Below, piece after piece: positions 8,419 through 17,405 of a stretch of DNA of 39,208 nt. The position numbers were made by a program, and so were the translations under genes. Below the pieces are notes generated by a model. The model made no database searches, was not told the DNA's origin, and worked only from the letters and a program-made list of their open reading frames with translations. The stretch is from NCBI GenBank assembly GCA_944390355.1, contig CALXPT010000016.1, positions 1 to 39,208 of the forward strand. The letters run 5' to 3'. Source of the DNA: an uncultured Alphaproteobacteria bacterium. GTDB lineage: Bacteria > Pseudomonadota > Alphaproteobacteria > RF32 > CAG-239. Every line of letters begins with the position of its first letter. Within the stretch, counting starts at the first letter, position 1.

Positions 8419-9707
8419 CGCGTAATTGGTTTTCTGTATTGATAAAAATTGTTATGAGTTTGGGTATTGTCATTAGCATCGGAGCGTGCTCTCAATCTTC
8501 TGATTTCGGTACGGTTGATTCCTTGCCTGCCGGAGCTTTTTCTTCCGAAGAAAGTCAGGATATTGATTTTGTCATGCAACATGACCCTAATCAAATTAAA
8601 ACAACCAAAGGGGCTGCCGAGTTGGATTTGGAAACTCCTCTCAGATGCCGCGTTAACTGGAATAAGCAAGAGTTGATTACGGCTATTCCTTATGACCCTA
8701 CTTCTTTTAATTTGATTCAAAACGGTCGCAACGATCCTCTGCCTCGTTATGAGGTTACCGGTTTGTCTTTTAAATCAAAGCCTGCTCAGGAAGCCTTATT
8801 AATGCTTGTCAAAGAGGCTGACATTCATTTGATTGCAAAAGATGCTCCTTATGCAAGAATCTCCGGCGAAAACCTTCATGGGGAATTTTCGGATGTCGTG
8901 AAAATGATTACCGATGCCGGCGAGGTGTTCTATTCTTATGATGATGAACGCAAACTTATGCGTATCTCTCGACGTGCCAGTTTTACTCTTTATGTGCCTA
9001 AATCTCGTCCGATTTTAATGGGGCTCCTTGATGTTATTCGCGGCTCCGGAATCACTGATATTGTTACAGATTGGGGAGATTATTCAATCACTTTTACGAC
9101 TGATTATGAAACAAAAAACAAAATTATGGATTTGGTTAACTATTTTAAGGATAATCCGATTTTGGTGGCTTATGATGTCAGCGTTTTTAGAATCTATCCC
9201 AATACTCCCGAAAAATATGTTGATTGGCAGGCTGCGCTTGATGCGTTTGATTTTAGCACGTTGAACACTTCTCAAGCCGGTGTTATCGGTCGTATTTTGT
9301 CGACTACTAATGATTTGAATTTGGCGACTTTACGCGGTTTCTTAGGTGCTCAAGCCACGATTATTCCCGTTTCGGAAGGGCGATTTGTCGTACCTAATCT
9401 GTGGATGGCCAGATTTGATGCCGGAAAATGCGGTTTTCGTAAAGCTCCCGAAGAGGATTTATCTGTTTTAGCAAAGGCCTCTTTAGAAAAAAATAACCGG
9501 ATTTTTTCTGATATTGCTCTTGACACGACTCAAGGCGAAATTGCCAAGTTCAAAGTTCGTAGTAAAATTGGCGAGAATTTGATGATTATCGGGTTGCCTA
9601 ACGAGATTTTCGGTGTTGACAGCCCTACTTCCGAAACGATTGTATTTATGGTGCCGAAAATTATTCGGACGGCTAAAACGAAAGTCCCAACAATTAATCA
9701 ACTTTAG
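8415..9707 (+). CDS. Secretin-like outer-membrane lipoprotein (PilN/DotD-type resemblance)
   Basis: 430 aa with a lipoprotein signal (hydrophobic stretch then IGAC, Cys25 as lipidation site). Residues about 113-190 (SFKSKPAQEALLMLVKEADI and following) look like the N0/STN domain at the entrance of secretins and of DotD-like T4SS lipoproteins. Residues about 195-277 resemble a secretin N1/N2-like domain, ending in VAYDVSVFRIYP...VDWQAAL, a pattern typical just before the secretin core. The remainder is short for a full secretin, so it may be a reduced or divergent one. It would sit in the outer membrane as the outer part of a trans-envelope machine. It overlaps the upstream gene by 4 bp and is followed 10 bp later by the membrane-protein gene. 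The lipobox is clear; the secretin relation is by pattern only. Confidence 0.65.
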   Translation: MTRNWFSVLIKIVMSLGIVISIGACSQSSDFGTVDSLPAGAFSSEESQDIDFVMQHDPNQIKTTKGAAELDLETPLRCRVNWNKQELITAIPYDPTSFNLIQNGRNDPLPRYEVTGLSFKSKPAQEALLMLVKEADIHLIAKDAPYARISGENLHGEFSDVVKMITDAGEVFYSYDDERKLMRISRRASFTLYVPKSRPILMGLLDVIRGSGITDIVTDWGDYSITFTTDYETKNKIMDLVNYFKDNPILVAYDVSVFRIYPNTPEKYVDWQAALDAFDFSTLNTSQAGVIGRILSTTNDLNLATLRGFLGAQATIIPVSEGRFVVPNLWMARFDAGKCGFRKAPEEDLSVLAKASLEKNNRIFSDIALDTTQGEIAKFKVRSKIGENLMIIGLPNEIFGVDSPTSETIVFMVPKIIRTAKTKVPTINQL

Positions 9708-9717
9708 GTGGTGTGTT

Positions 9718-10503
9718 ATGGATGAATTGAATCAAAATGTCAGCGGCAGTGAAAATAATATTCCTTCTCAGCCTAAGCTGAAGAAAATTAAAAGGCTGGT
9801 TAAACGCCCTCTTCCCCGTCCGCTTTCAAGCGAACCGGTTGCTCCTAACGGAATGAAAAAAATCAAAAGGCTGGTTAAACGTCCTCTTCCACGGCCTTTG
9901 TCCGGCGATATGCCTTCCATGCCTCAATATCCCACGCAAAATATTGAGAATCCCTCTATTGTCGGAGAATCCGATTTCTTGCAAAATAATGATTTGAATT
10001 TGCCGGCTTTTCCTTTAGATGATGCTTCCGGTTCTAACTTACAAGCGAATCCTTCCCTTAATTCACAACCTCGTTTTATTAACGACGAAGATTTGAAGGA
10101 TACACAGGGCAAACAAAAGCTTGAAGGCTTTATGGTCGGTGAGTTGTTTACAAAAAAAGCCATTGTTGCCGTTAGTGTCGGTTGCCTCTTTTTGGGAATG
10201 ATATTGGGGAAAATTTTTCTGAGTTCATCAACCGTAGTGCAAAGCGGTTTATCCGGCGTTATTGCCAATCCTGAGGTGCCTAAAGGACGCGCGCGTTGCG
10301 GCGTGGCGGAAAAAACACAGGGCTGTGTTCTGTATCTTATGAATCCCCAGCGGGAAGATTTGAATGCTCGTGATTTTTATGAATTAGCGTCTCAACTGAC
10401 CGGAAGACAGCGGTTTGTCATTGAAACGGGAAATATGCGCTATTCAAATGTTAAGATTGCTCCGGGAGAAATTGCACAATTTAATATTCCGCCGTTGCAA
10501 TAA
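9718..10503 (+). CDS. Single-pass inner-membrane protein with duplicated basic-proline motif
   Basis: 261 aa from the ATG at 9718, which has a GGTGG site overlapping the upstream stop. The frame is open upstream to 9613, but that part lies inside the secretin-like gene. The N-terminal 147 residues are soluble and probably cytoplasmic, and contain KKIKRLVKRPLPRPLS twice (residues 22-37 and 47-62). One hydrophobic helix (about 148-167) follows, then about 95 residues that should face the periplasm, with two Cys that could pair (GRARCGVAEKTQGCVLY). The layout resembles inner-membrane connectors of pilus and secretion machines such as PilP-like proteins, but I see no family signature. It is the last gene of the coupled trio and ends at a strong terminator. 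Confidence 0.7.
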   Translation: MDELNQNVSGSENNIPSQPKLKKIKRLVKRPLPRPLSSEPVAPNGMKKIKRLVKRPLPRPLSGDMPSMPQYPTQNIENPSIVGESDFLQNNDLNLPAFPLDDASGSNLQANPSLNSQPRFINDEDLKDTQGKQKLEGFMVGELFTKKAIVAVSVGCLFLGMILGKIFLSSSTVVQSGLSGVIANPEVPKGRARCGVAEKTQGCVLYLMNPQREDLNARDFYELASQLTGRQRFVIETGNMRYSNVKIAPGEIAQFNIPPLQ

Positions 10504-10520
10504 AATATCTTCATAATTTA

Positions 10521-10549
10521 AGAGGAGCTTATATAAGCTCCTCTTTTTT
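10521..10549 (+). terminator. Terminator closing the secretion-like locus
   Basis: Perfect 10-bp stem AGAGGAGCTT (10521-10530) / AAGCTCCTCT (10535-10544) with loop ATAT, then a T-run to 10549. It lies between converging genes. Confidence 0.9.
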
Positions 10550-10565
10550 GGGAATTTACCCTAGT

Positions 10566-12536
10566 CTATTTATGCAAAATTTCCTTTACAGCTTTAATTA
10601 TTGCATCTTTGGTTATGCCAAAATGTTTGTAAAGTGCTTCGGCTGGGCCGGATGCGCCAAAACTTTCCAGTGCGATGATTTTTCCGTTTTCGCCGGTATA
10701 GCGTTCCCAACCGAATCCGGAGGCTGCTTCTATCGCTACTCTCGGGGCAGTGCCTAATATCTCTTGCCGATAAGATATGGGCTGTTTTTCAAATAACTCC
10801 CAGCACGGCATGGAAACAACCGCGGCTTTTATTCCCTCTGCATTTAATTCATTCATTGCCTCAACTGCCTGTGAAACTTCCGAACCGGTTGCCAGAATCG
10901 TAATGTCGCGATTTTCTTTATGACCGGCGATAACATATGCTCCTTTAGCAGTCAAATTTTGTGCGGATGATGTTCTTAACAGCGGCAAATTTTGGCGACT
11001 TAAGGCCAATATACTCGGCGTGTGTTCGCTCGTTATTGCAATTTGCCACGCTTCGGCTGTTTCAACCACATCACACGGGCGAAAGGTATTGATATTCGGC
11101 ATGGCTCGATATGATGCCAGATGTTCTATCGGTTGATGTGTCGGGCCATCTTCTCCTACGCCTATCGAATCGTGCGTCAATACATATATCACGCGTAATC
11201 CCATTAAGGCAGAAAGGCGCATTGAGGGGCGCATGTAATCCGAAAATACAAAAAATGTTCCGCCGTATGGGATGATTCCACCATGCAGAGACATTCCGTT
11301 CATGATTGCGGCCATCGCGTGTTCGCGAATCCCATACATTACATTATTGCCGTTATAATCATCTCTTGTGATGGTTTTCATGCAGCTGACCAAAGTTAAA
11401 TTAGATGCCGCCAAATCTGCCGAGCCACCAATGATTTCGGGCACATACGGCACTATATGCTCCAAGCACATTTGTGAGGCTTTTCTGGTGGCGACTTTTA
11501 ACTTTTCTTCAATAGCATGCTCTTTAAATTTATTGAGTTCATTATCCCAATTTTGCGGGAGTTTGCCTTGGATTATATCCTTAAACTCTTGGTTTGCATT
11601 CTCCGCCTTTTTTTGCCAATTGTCATATTCCGACAAGTTTCTTTTTGAGCTTTGACGCCAGAGTTCTAATATATTTTCAGGAACTTCAAACGGTGCGCTA
11701 TCCCAATCTAAGGATTTTTTCATATTATTTAATTCTTCTTCACCGAGCGGCGAGCCGTGGCATTTGGAAGTTCCTTGTTTGCTCGGTGCTCCATAGCCAA
11801 TAGTTGTTTTGCAGGCGATTAATGTCGGGCGGTCGGATTTTTGGGCGGTTATGATTGCCGTTGTTATCTCGGCTTGATTATGCCCGTCTATTTCTATCGT
11901 ATTCCACCCGCAGGCTTCAAAGCGTTTGATTTGATTTACGGAGCTCGCATCCGATACATGGCCGTCTATCGTGATATTGTTATTGTCCCAAAAGACTATC
12001 AATTTATTTAATTTCCAATGGCCGGCCAATGATATGGCTTCTTCTGAGATGCCTTCCATTAAGCAGCCATCGCCATTTATGACATAAGTATAGTGGTTGC
12101 ACAAATCATTGCCAAATTTGGCATTGAGTATGCGTTCGGCTAATGCGAATCCGACGGCCGAGCTTATTCCCTGTCCTAAAGGTCCTGTGGTCATATCAAT
12201 ACCTTTTAGGTGTCCATACTCAGGATGTCCCGCAGTTTTTGAACCTAGTTGGCGAAAGTTTTGCAAGTCAGACTTATCTATATCAGGATAACCCAGCAAG
12301 TACAAAACCGAATACAACAATGCCGACCCGTGCCCTGCCGACAATATAAATCTGTCGCGATTGAACCATGCGGCATCTTGCGGATTTAGTTTGATGAATT
12401 TACTAAATAATACCGTTGCAACATCGGCCATTCCCAATGGCATTCCGGGGTGGCCGGATTTGGCTTTTTCAATTGCTTCGGCTGATAAAAATCGAATCGC
12501 ATCGGCCATTTGATTTTGTTCTTGTGTATTTGTCAT
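10566..12536 (-). CDS. tkt: Transketolase
   Basis: 656 aa, the normal length for the family. It moves two-carbon units between sugar phosphates in the non-oxidative pentose phosphate pathway, with thiamine diphosphate and a divalent metal, in the cytoplasm. Visible hallmarks are SGHPGMPLGMA near residue 28, HPEYGHLKGIDMTTGPLGQG, the cofactor-binding GDGCLMEG, GIREHAMAAIMNG and HDSIGVGEDGPTHQPIEH. The start has a GAGGAA site, and the upstream lipoprotein gene stops directly before the ATG (TAAATG). It is the last gene of the - strand operon that begins with the diguanylate cyclase. In an anaerobe lacking other routes it would supply ribose for nucleotides. Confidence 0.97.
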   Translation of the reverse strand: MTNTQEQNQMADAIRFLSAEAIEKAKSGHPGMPLGMADVATVLFSKFIKLNPQDAAWFNRDRFILSAGHGSALLYSVLYLLGYPDIDKSDLQNFRQLGSKTAGHPEYGHLKGIDMTTGPLGQGISSAVGFALAERILNAKFGNDLCNHYTYVINGDGCLMEGISEEAISLAGHWKLNKLIVFWDNNNITIDGHVSDASSVNQIKRFEACGWNTIEIDGHNQAEITTAIITAQKSDRPTLIACKTTIGYGAPSKQGTSKCHGSPLGEEELNNMKKSLDWDSAPFEVPENILELWRQSSKRNLSEYDNWQKKAENANQEFKDIIQGKLPQNWDNELNKFKEHAIEEKLKVATRKASQMCLEHIVPYVPEIIGGSADLAASNLTLVSCMKTITRDDYNGNNVMYGIREHAMAAIMNGMSLHGGIIPYGGTFFVFSDYMRPSMRLSALMGLRVIYVLTHDSIGVGEDGPTHQPIEHLASYRAMPNINTFRPCDVVETAEAWQIAITSEHTPSILALSRQNLPLLRTSSAQNLTAKGAYVIAGHKENRDITILATGSEVSQAVEAMNELNAEGIKAAVVSMPCWELFEKQPISYRQEILGTAPRVAIEAASGFGWERYTGENGKIIALESFGASGPAEALYKHFGITKDAIIKAVKEILHK

Positions 12537-13073
12537 TTATATTTCCTCATCACCGTTAAAATGAAAGTTAAAATAGCGGTTATTATAAATTTGTTCACTC
12601 GGTTTAATAATCAAGCCCATGTTAATGCCGTAATTATACTTTAGTTCTTCCGGCAATGGTACTTTTATTTTATGTCCTACAAAACGCGCCGTTTTCGAAT
12701 AACGCGGAATGTAGGCTACTTCTTTATATTCCCTGTAACTTTGAGGGTATCCGTAATCACTTGAAACGTAAAATGTAAATGGAACGCGCTCTATTTCTCC
12801 TCCTCTTAAGCGACGTATCTCAAATATCGGTTCGATTACCGCATAACTTGCATTCCTTTTATCTACAATGTTACATGTTCCGTTATACCCTGAAACAATA
12901 ACTTGAACCGGAACCTTGTTAAAAATAAGGGTGGCATATTCATTTTTATTAATAAATACCAACGGACAGGTCATCGTATCTTTATCCAGAGGGTCTTCTT
13001 CCGTACTTGCGCAAGCACTTATCAGCATCAAGACCGCGACAAAAATTATTTTCTTTACCATTGCTATTTTCAT
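12537..13073 (-). CDS. Small lipoprotein of unknown function
   Basis: 178 aa from the ATG at 13073, chosen because AAGGAG precedes it by six bases and a typical lipoprotein signal begins there. The frame is open further upstream, but that part overlaps the methyltransferase gene. The signal is hydrophobic with ISAC, giving Cys21 as lipidation site. The mature part (about 158 aa) has two Cys (TCPLVF, GTCNIVD) and looks mostly beta-strand, with many Tyr. I recognise no family. Its start overlaps the upstream stop (ATGA) and its stop touches the transketolase start, so it is expressed with housekeeping genes. Confidence 0.8.
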   Translation of the reverse strand: MKIAMVKKIIFVAVLMLISACASTEEDPLDKDTMTCPLVFINKNEYATLIFNKVPVQVIVSGYNGTCNIVDKRNASYAVIEPIFEIRRLRGGEIERVPFTFYVSSDYGYPQSYREYKEVAYIPRYSKTARFVGHKIKVPLPEELKYNYGINMGLIIKPSEQIYNNRYFNFHFNGDEEI

Positions 13074-14215
13074 ACTTTGCTCCTTACAAATAAGGCTACC
13101 AATTCCAGATGTTTGGAATATATAAACTGGTCTACCATTGTTACCTTTTTTAGTATATATCCTGAGGACAATAAACAATTGGCATCGTTTACAAATGTTT
13201 CCGGATTGCAGGATACGGCTATGATTTTCTTTGGCTTTTGCTTATCTTCAAGTTCTGCTATTTTTTTTATTTGTGCCATGGCGCCGGCTCGCGGCGGATC
13301 AAAAACCATCGCTTCATAGTCTTCAAGTTCTTTGCCGCTCAGCGGATATTTGAAAAGATTTTTCTTGGCTATCTCTATATTTGATATTTGGTTTTTATGA
13401 ACTGTTTTAGAAAATGCATCTAAAAGTTCTGACGAGGAATCGATTGATTGTATTTTATTTTTTTTATTTTGACTCATCGGGTAGGAAAATGTACCAACCC
13501 CGCAAAACAAATCCGCTATTTTTCCTTCCGTTTTGCCAAGATAGCTCATCACTATATCTATCAGAGCCGTTTCCGCCGATTTTGACGCCTGCAAAAACGT
13601 GCCTGCCGGTATATAAACATTTATTCCTTTTATGCTTGTATAGGGCGGTGTTTTTTCTATTATCACCTCGCTTGAGCTGTTATTGGTCAGACGGTGCGAT
13701 ACTCGAATGATGGTGTCGTTTGACATGGCAAAATCCGATATTATCAGGCGATGCTCCAGCTCCGGTGTTTTGTTAAATTCCAGCACAATATCCAGCCCGT
13801 TATCAACTTCGCTTAACCATATGTCTCCTTCTTTGAGATATGAAGCCTTGTATTGGTGATTTTTTATTTTTTCTTTGAAAGGAACGGACACTAATTTTTT
13901 AAGCATATTCCGCAAGCTTGGCAAAATATCATTTAGCTTCGGTGTCAGAAGTTCACATTTTTCGATATCTACTATCTCGTTACTTTTGTTTTTATTAAAA
14001 CCCAGTATAACTTGTTGCTTCCGCGAAAAAAAAGCCAAAGAGGCGCGTCTTCTTTGCCCGTCTGCAATAAAGACCGCCTCGTCATAAGCTTCCGGTTGTT
14101 TTTTTAATGCCGACAACTGTTGCAAAAATAAATCTTGCTTAAACTTTTGATAGTCTGTTTCGGTTAAATTACGATACGGGCAGCCGCCACAGTTTTTTGC
14201 ATAAGGGCAAGTCAT
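13070..14215 (-). CDS. TrmA/RlmC/RlmD-family RNA (uracil-5)-methyltransferase
   Basis: 381 aa. It transfers a methyl group from S-adenosylmethionine to uracil C5 in rRNA or tRNA. The N-terminus carries the Fe-S cluster cysteines Cys3, Cys9, Cys12 and Cys87. The SAM-binding motif is ADLFCGVGTFSYP, followed by FDPPRAGA, and the catalytic Cys is in VSCNPETF. The N-terminal TRAM domain of RlmD is absent and the cluster begins at residue 3, which with the length makes an RlmC-like enzyme (23S rRNA m5U) the closer fit. The exact target base cannot be read from sequence. It lies three bases after the diguanylate cyclase stop and overlaps the lipoprotein gene. Confidence 0.9.
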   Translation of the reverse strand: MTCPYAKNCGGCPYRNLTETDYQKFKQDLFLQQLSALKKQPEAYDEAVFIADGQRRRASLAFFSRKQQVILGFNKNKSNEIVDIEKCELLTPKLNDILPSLRNMLKKLVSVPFKEKIKNHQYKASYLKEGDIWLSEVDNGLDIVLEFNKTPELEHRLIISDFAMSNDTIIRVSHRLTNNSSSEVIIEKTPPYTSIKGINVYIPAGTFLQASKSAETALIDIVMSYLGKTEGKIADLFCGVGTFSYPMSQNKKNKIQSIDSSSELLDAFSKTVHKNQISNIEIAKKNLFKYPLSGKELEDYEAMVFDPPRAGAMAQIKKIAELEDKQKPKKIIAVSCNPETFVNDANCLLSSGYILKKVTMVDQFIYSKHLELVALFVRSKV

Positions 14216-14218
14216 GAA

Positions 14219-15988
14219 CTATTTGTCCTCGGGTTTTCTTGGTGAAGAAACAACCGGCGAAATTGATGTTTTTTCTTCTATTTGTGTTTGCTGTTCCGCT
14301 ATATGACTTCCAGTAATTCCATCAAGCAGCGATACTTCGGTATTTTCTTCTTTTTCAAAAATCGGATGCCGATTGGCACTCTCGTCTTTATGTGGCTCTT
14401 CGTCCGGTTTAAAATTCTTCATATCCGAGGGATAAAATATTTCTACTCGGTTGCGGCCGTTTTGCTTGGCTCGATATAAGGCCTCATCCGCCGTTTTGAT
14501 TAAGGTATCTATATTATCCGAAACGGCTGCTGATGAAATACCTATACTAATCGTAAATTTAACAATTCTTCCGTCATCTGAGGGAACACTTAATTCGGCA
14601 ATCGTTTCTCTTAGACGTTCGGCAACCACTCTCGCATTTTCGGCATCGACATCATCCAAGTATATAACAAACTCTTCTCCGCCGTAACGTGCTACAATAT
14701 CTCGGTCGCGCAAGGCTCTCTCGCAAGCCGCGGCTAATTCCATTAGTACCTTGTCGCCGGTTTTGTGTCCGTATGTATCATTTACACGCTTAAATAAGTC
14801 GACATCAGTCATCAAAATACAATACATGCCGTTATTTTTCCGCGCTTGATTTATTCTTTTACGAACTTCTTCTTCAAAGTAACGGCGATTGTATAATGAT
14901 GTCAGAGGATCTCGCGTTGCTTGATTTTTCAATAATACTTCGCGATTTTTGCGTGAGGTGATATCTTGGAATGCCGCATATAAAACGACATCATAATTAT
15001 AATCTATCGTGGTGGCCGAGGTTAAAAGCCAGAAGGGTGAATCGCCATCGTATGTCTTTACCAAAATCTCAAAATCCTGAACATCTTTTTCGTTCTCCAG
15101 ACGCTCGTTTAATAATTGGCGGTTTTCCGCATCCGCAAAAAAGTCTCTGAAACGATAATGATCCAACTCATTGATATCTATACCGAATAAACGAATCGCG
15201 TTGTCATTGGCTAAGATGATTTTATCATCGCTTAAACGGCAAATCAAAATCGGGAACGGTGAGGATTTGATTATTTCTTCAATACGACGATTATATTTTA
15301 CGATATCTTGTCGATAACTATCCAGACGCTGCGCCAAAAAGTCTGCATTTATTGATGCGAAAGAAACAGCTAATACATTATACACTAACGGCGATAAATA
15401 CCAGTTGTTTATCAACTCCCATGAAGAGGCATCAAAAAACATTCGTAAAATTGCTATAACCGTTACGACCGTAAATGCTATAATCGCGCCCAAATAACCT
15501 ATTGCGTGGCGATTATGTAATTGCGCCCAAAGTGCTATGGAAACTATCGCAAAGCCTGCTATCGAGAATATTTGTTTCATATTACTGATGATATTACTGT
15601 CCGGATAAATAAAAACAAAATATCCTGAAGACGCAACACCCAAAATCGTAATAACTACCAAACCTACGGTTATAATCGGAATATTGAATTTATTTATTAA
15701 AATCTGCAGTGCTCCGACTACAAACGACATCATCGATGCAAAAATGAGGCACAAAGCTATAAATGTTAATAATTCTATGCTCCGACCATGCATATATTCT
15801 ATATTAATCTGGTGTTCCGCATAGACGCTTATCAACTCAAAGACCAGTCCCAGATATATACAGGTTAGTCCGGTTTTTATCGGGAGCTTTCCCTGCCTTA
15901 CTATCAGCAAGGTTACCGTTAATACTAACAATGACAACAGTGTGATGGTTATATTGGATATGTTTGCAAAAATATCTATATTTCCCAT
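14219..15988 (-). CDS. Membrane PAS-GGDEF diguanylate cyclase
   Basis: 589 aa; makes the second messenger cyclic di-GMP from GTP. Residues about 8-225 hold six or seven hydrophobic helices, a probable membrane sensor. Residues about 235-350 form a PAS domain (SSPFPILICRLSDDKIILANDNAIRLFGI). Residues about 360-520 form the GGDEF domain with the catalytic motif GGEEF at 436-440 and the RDRD inhibitory I-site five residues before it, so it should be active and under product inhibition. No EAL domain follows; the last 70 residues are a charged, disordered tail. It is the first gene of the operon ending in transketolase, and its upstream region (15989-16159) is divergent with the next gene. Confidence 0.95.
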   Translation of the reverse strand: MGNIDIFANISNITITLLSLLVLTVTLLIVRQGKLPIKTGLTCIYLGLVFELISVYAEHQINIEYMHGRSIELLTFIALCLIFASMMSFVVGALQILINKFNIPIITVGLVVITILGVASSGYFVFIYPDSNIISNMKQIFSIAGFAIVSIALWAQLHNRHAIGYLGAIIAFTVVTVIAILRMFFDASSWELINNWYLSPLVYNVLAVSFASINADFLAQRLDSYRQDIVKYNRRIEEIIKSSPFPILICRLSDDKIILANDNAIRLFGIDINELDHYRFRDFFADAENRQLLNERLENEKDVQDFEILVKTYDGDSPFWLLTSATTIDYNYDVVLYAAFQDITSRKNREVLLKNQATRDPLTSLYNRRYFEEEVRKRINQARKNNGMYCILMTDVDLFKRVNDTYGHKTGDKVLMELAAACERALRDRDIVARYGGEEFVIYLDDVDAENARVVAERLRETIAELSVPSDDGRIVKFTISIGISSAAVSDNIDTLIKTADEALYRAKQNGRNRVEIFYPSDMKNFKPDEEPHKDESANRHPIFEKEENTEVSLLDGITGSHIAEQQTQIEEKTSISPVVSSPRKPEDK

Positions 15989-16159
15989 TTGTTTTTCCTA
16001 AAATTAAATAAGGTTACTTAAATTGTTTCCAGATTACAGCAATAATTATTAAAATAAATTAAAGTTTAATGCTTTTTATCAAAATAAGAGATAGATTTTT
16101 TTTTATATTTATTATAACATAGGTTTGCTTGATTTGTATTATTGCGAGGAAAAGAAGAT

Positions 16160-17311
16160 ATGCATTCAAAAATGAAGACTGCTCAACATTATAGTCATTG
16201 TTATGCACTTAATCTTAGTCGTATCCCTGTCAAAAATTCAGATAGAATCTCTTTGAGAATTTTGTATCCGGGGATTGTTTTTGGGTTATTGTTACTTGCA
16301 TTAGGGCTATTTGATTGGACTTGCTCTATTTTCTTTTCTAAAAGCAGTTCCCCTGATTTCGGTGCGGAATATTACGAATCTTGGTTTAGTCCCGCTATTT
16401 TTGATTTTGTTTTGATTTGTCTCGGTTCGGGAATCGTTTTTCAATTGTTCGCTACTTATCTGTGCTATCGTAAGATTTTTTTTGACGGGCAAAATATTAC
16501 CATTATCGACCGTCGTCTCGGCGGCAAAAAAATTACTTACAAAGAAGATATCCATAACTATGAAGGTGTTCAGCTCAGAATTGAGTTCTTTCAATTCGGG
16601 TTATGGAATCGCAATCGCTACATTATCGAGCTTCGGCACAAAAATATTCATAAAATTGCTCCTTTATACATCTCTACCAGCGAAAAAGGCATTCGTAAAA
16701 TTTGGAAAGATTATGCCAAAGCCTTGAATCTTCCGGCTATCATTTTGCGGGAAGGTGCTTTGCAAAAATTTGATATCGAAGATTTGGATAAATCCTTGAA
16801 AACCATGGCTGTACAAGGAAAAATCCATCTTGACTTCGATAAATCCATGCCTATCCCAGAACCTATTGAACTCGTTTGCAAAAGAGATAAAAAAGTTGTT
16901 AAAATGATGAAAATCTGCTGGGATTTTTATAATTTTATAATGGCTTTGGCTCTGCTCTTTGTTGCTTTGGGAATTTTGGTTTTGTTCTCTCGAGAGATTA
17001 TTCCTTTGTGGTCGGTCTTAGTTGCCGCTTTGTTTTGGTGCTGGGGGATTATCCTATTGTTCCGACGCGATAAAATTGCCGTTAAAGAAAAAAAGTTGGT
17101 TCTCGTTCATAAATTTCCTCTTAAAAATTTTAAAAATGACGAAATCCTTAAAGATGATATCGAGGCGGTCGAGGTCGAAGAGAATCCGGCTACCGGCAGA
17201 CACTATTTGGCAATTTACTCAAACTCTAAAAATATTATTTTCGGGAAAAAAATCCCCGTTAATGCTTTGGAATGGGTGCGAAATTTCTTACTTAAGGAAA
17301 TCGTTAAATAA
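16160..17311 (+). CDS. Membrane protein of unknown function, four predicted helices
   Basis: 383 aa from the ATG at 16160, preceded by GAGGA nine bases upstream; an in-frame TTG at 16142 is less likely. Hydrophobic helices lie at about residues 35-60 and 75-97, then about 260-280 and 285-305. Between the pairs is a soluble segment of about 150 residues, and the C-terminus is another soluble domain of about 75 residues. Both soluble parts have short beta-strand patterns like PH-type membrane domains (FDGQNITIIDRRLGGKKITY; KEKKLVLVHKFPL), so an internal duplication is possible. I do not recognise a named family. No terminator separates it from the next operon, but a good promoter does. Confidence 0.7.
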   Translation: MHSKMKTAQHYSHCYALNLSRIPVKNSDRISLRILYPGIVFGLLLLALGLFDWTCSIFFSKSSSPDFGAEYYESWFSPAIFDFVLICLGSGIVFQLFATYLCYRKIFFDGQNITIIDRRLGGKKITYKEDIHNYEGVQLRIEFFQFGLWNRNRYIIELRHKNIHKIAPLYISTSEKGIRKIWKDYAKALNLPAIILREGALQKFDIEDLDKSLKTMAVQGKIHLDFDKSMPIPEPIELVCKRDKKVVKMMKICWDFYNFIMALALLFVALGILVLFSREIIPLWSVLVAALFWCWGIILLFRRDKIAVKEKKLVLVHKFPLKNFKNDEILKDDIEAVEVEENPATGRHYLAIYSNSKNIIFGKKIPVNALEWVRNFLLKEIVK

Positions 17312-17339
17312 AAAATGTTTCTCTTTGTTAAATTAGCTC

Positions 17340-17368
17340 TTGGAAAAATAGTTGTTTTCGGATATAAG
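17340..17368 (+). promoter_or_regulatory. Promoter of the yfgM-like/bamB/der operon
   Basis: TTGGAA (17340-17345) and TATAAG (17363-17368) are separated by exactly 17 bp. Transcription would start near 17375, about 30 bases before the first ATG. Confidence 0.6.
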
Positions 17369-17405
17369 TATTGAAAGTTTTGTTTTATTGATGAGGTTAT
17401 GAATT

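Noticed and set aside
9613..9717. A longer N-terminus for the 261-aa membrane protein
   Set aside because: This part overlaps the secretin-like gene in another frame, and a good ribosome site precedes the ATG at 9718.
13074..13178. A longer N-terminus for the small lipoprotein
   Set aside because: It overlaps the methyltransferase gene and would bury the lipoprotein signal at residue 36.
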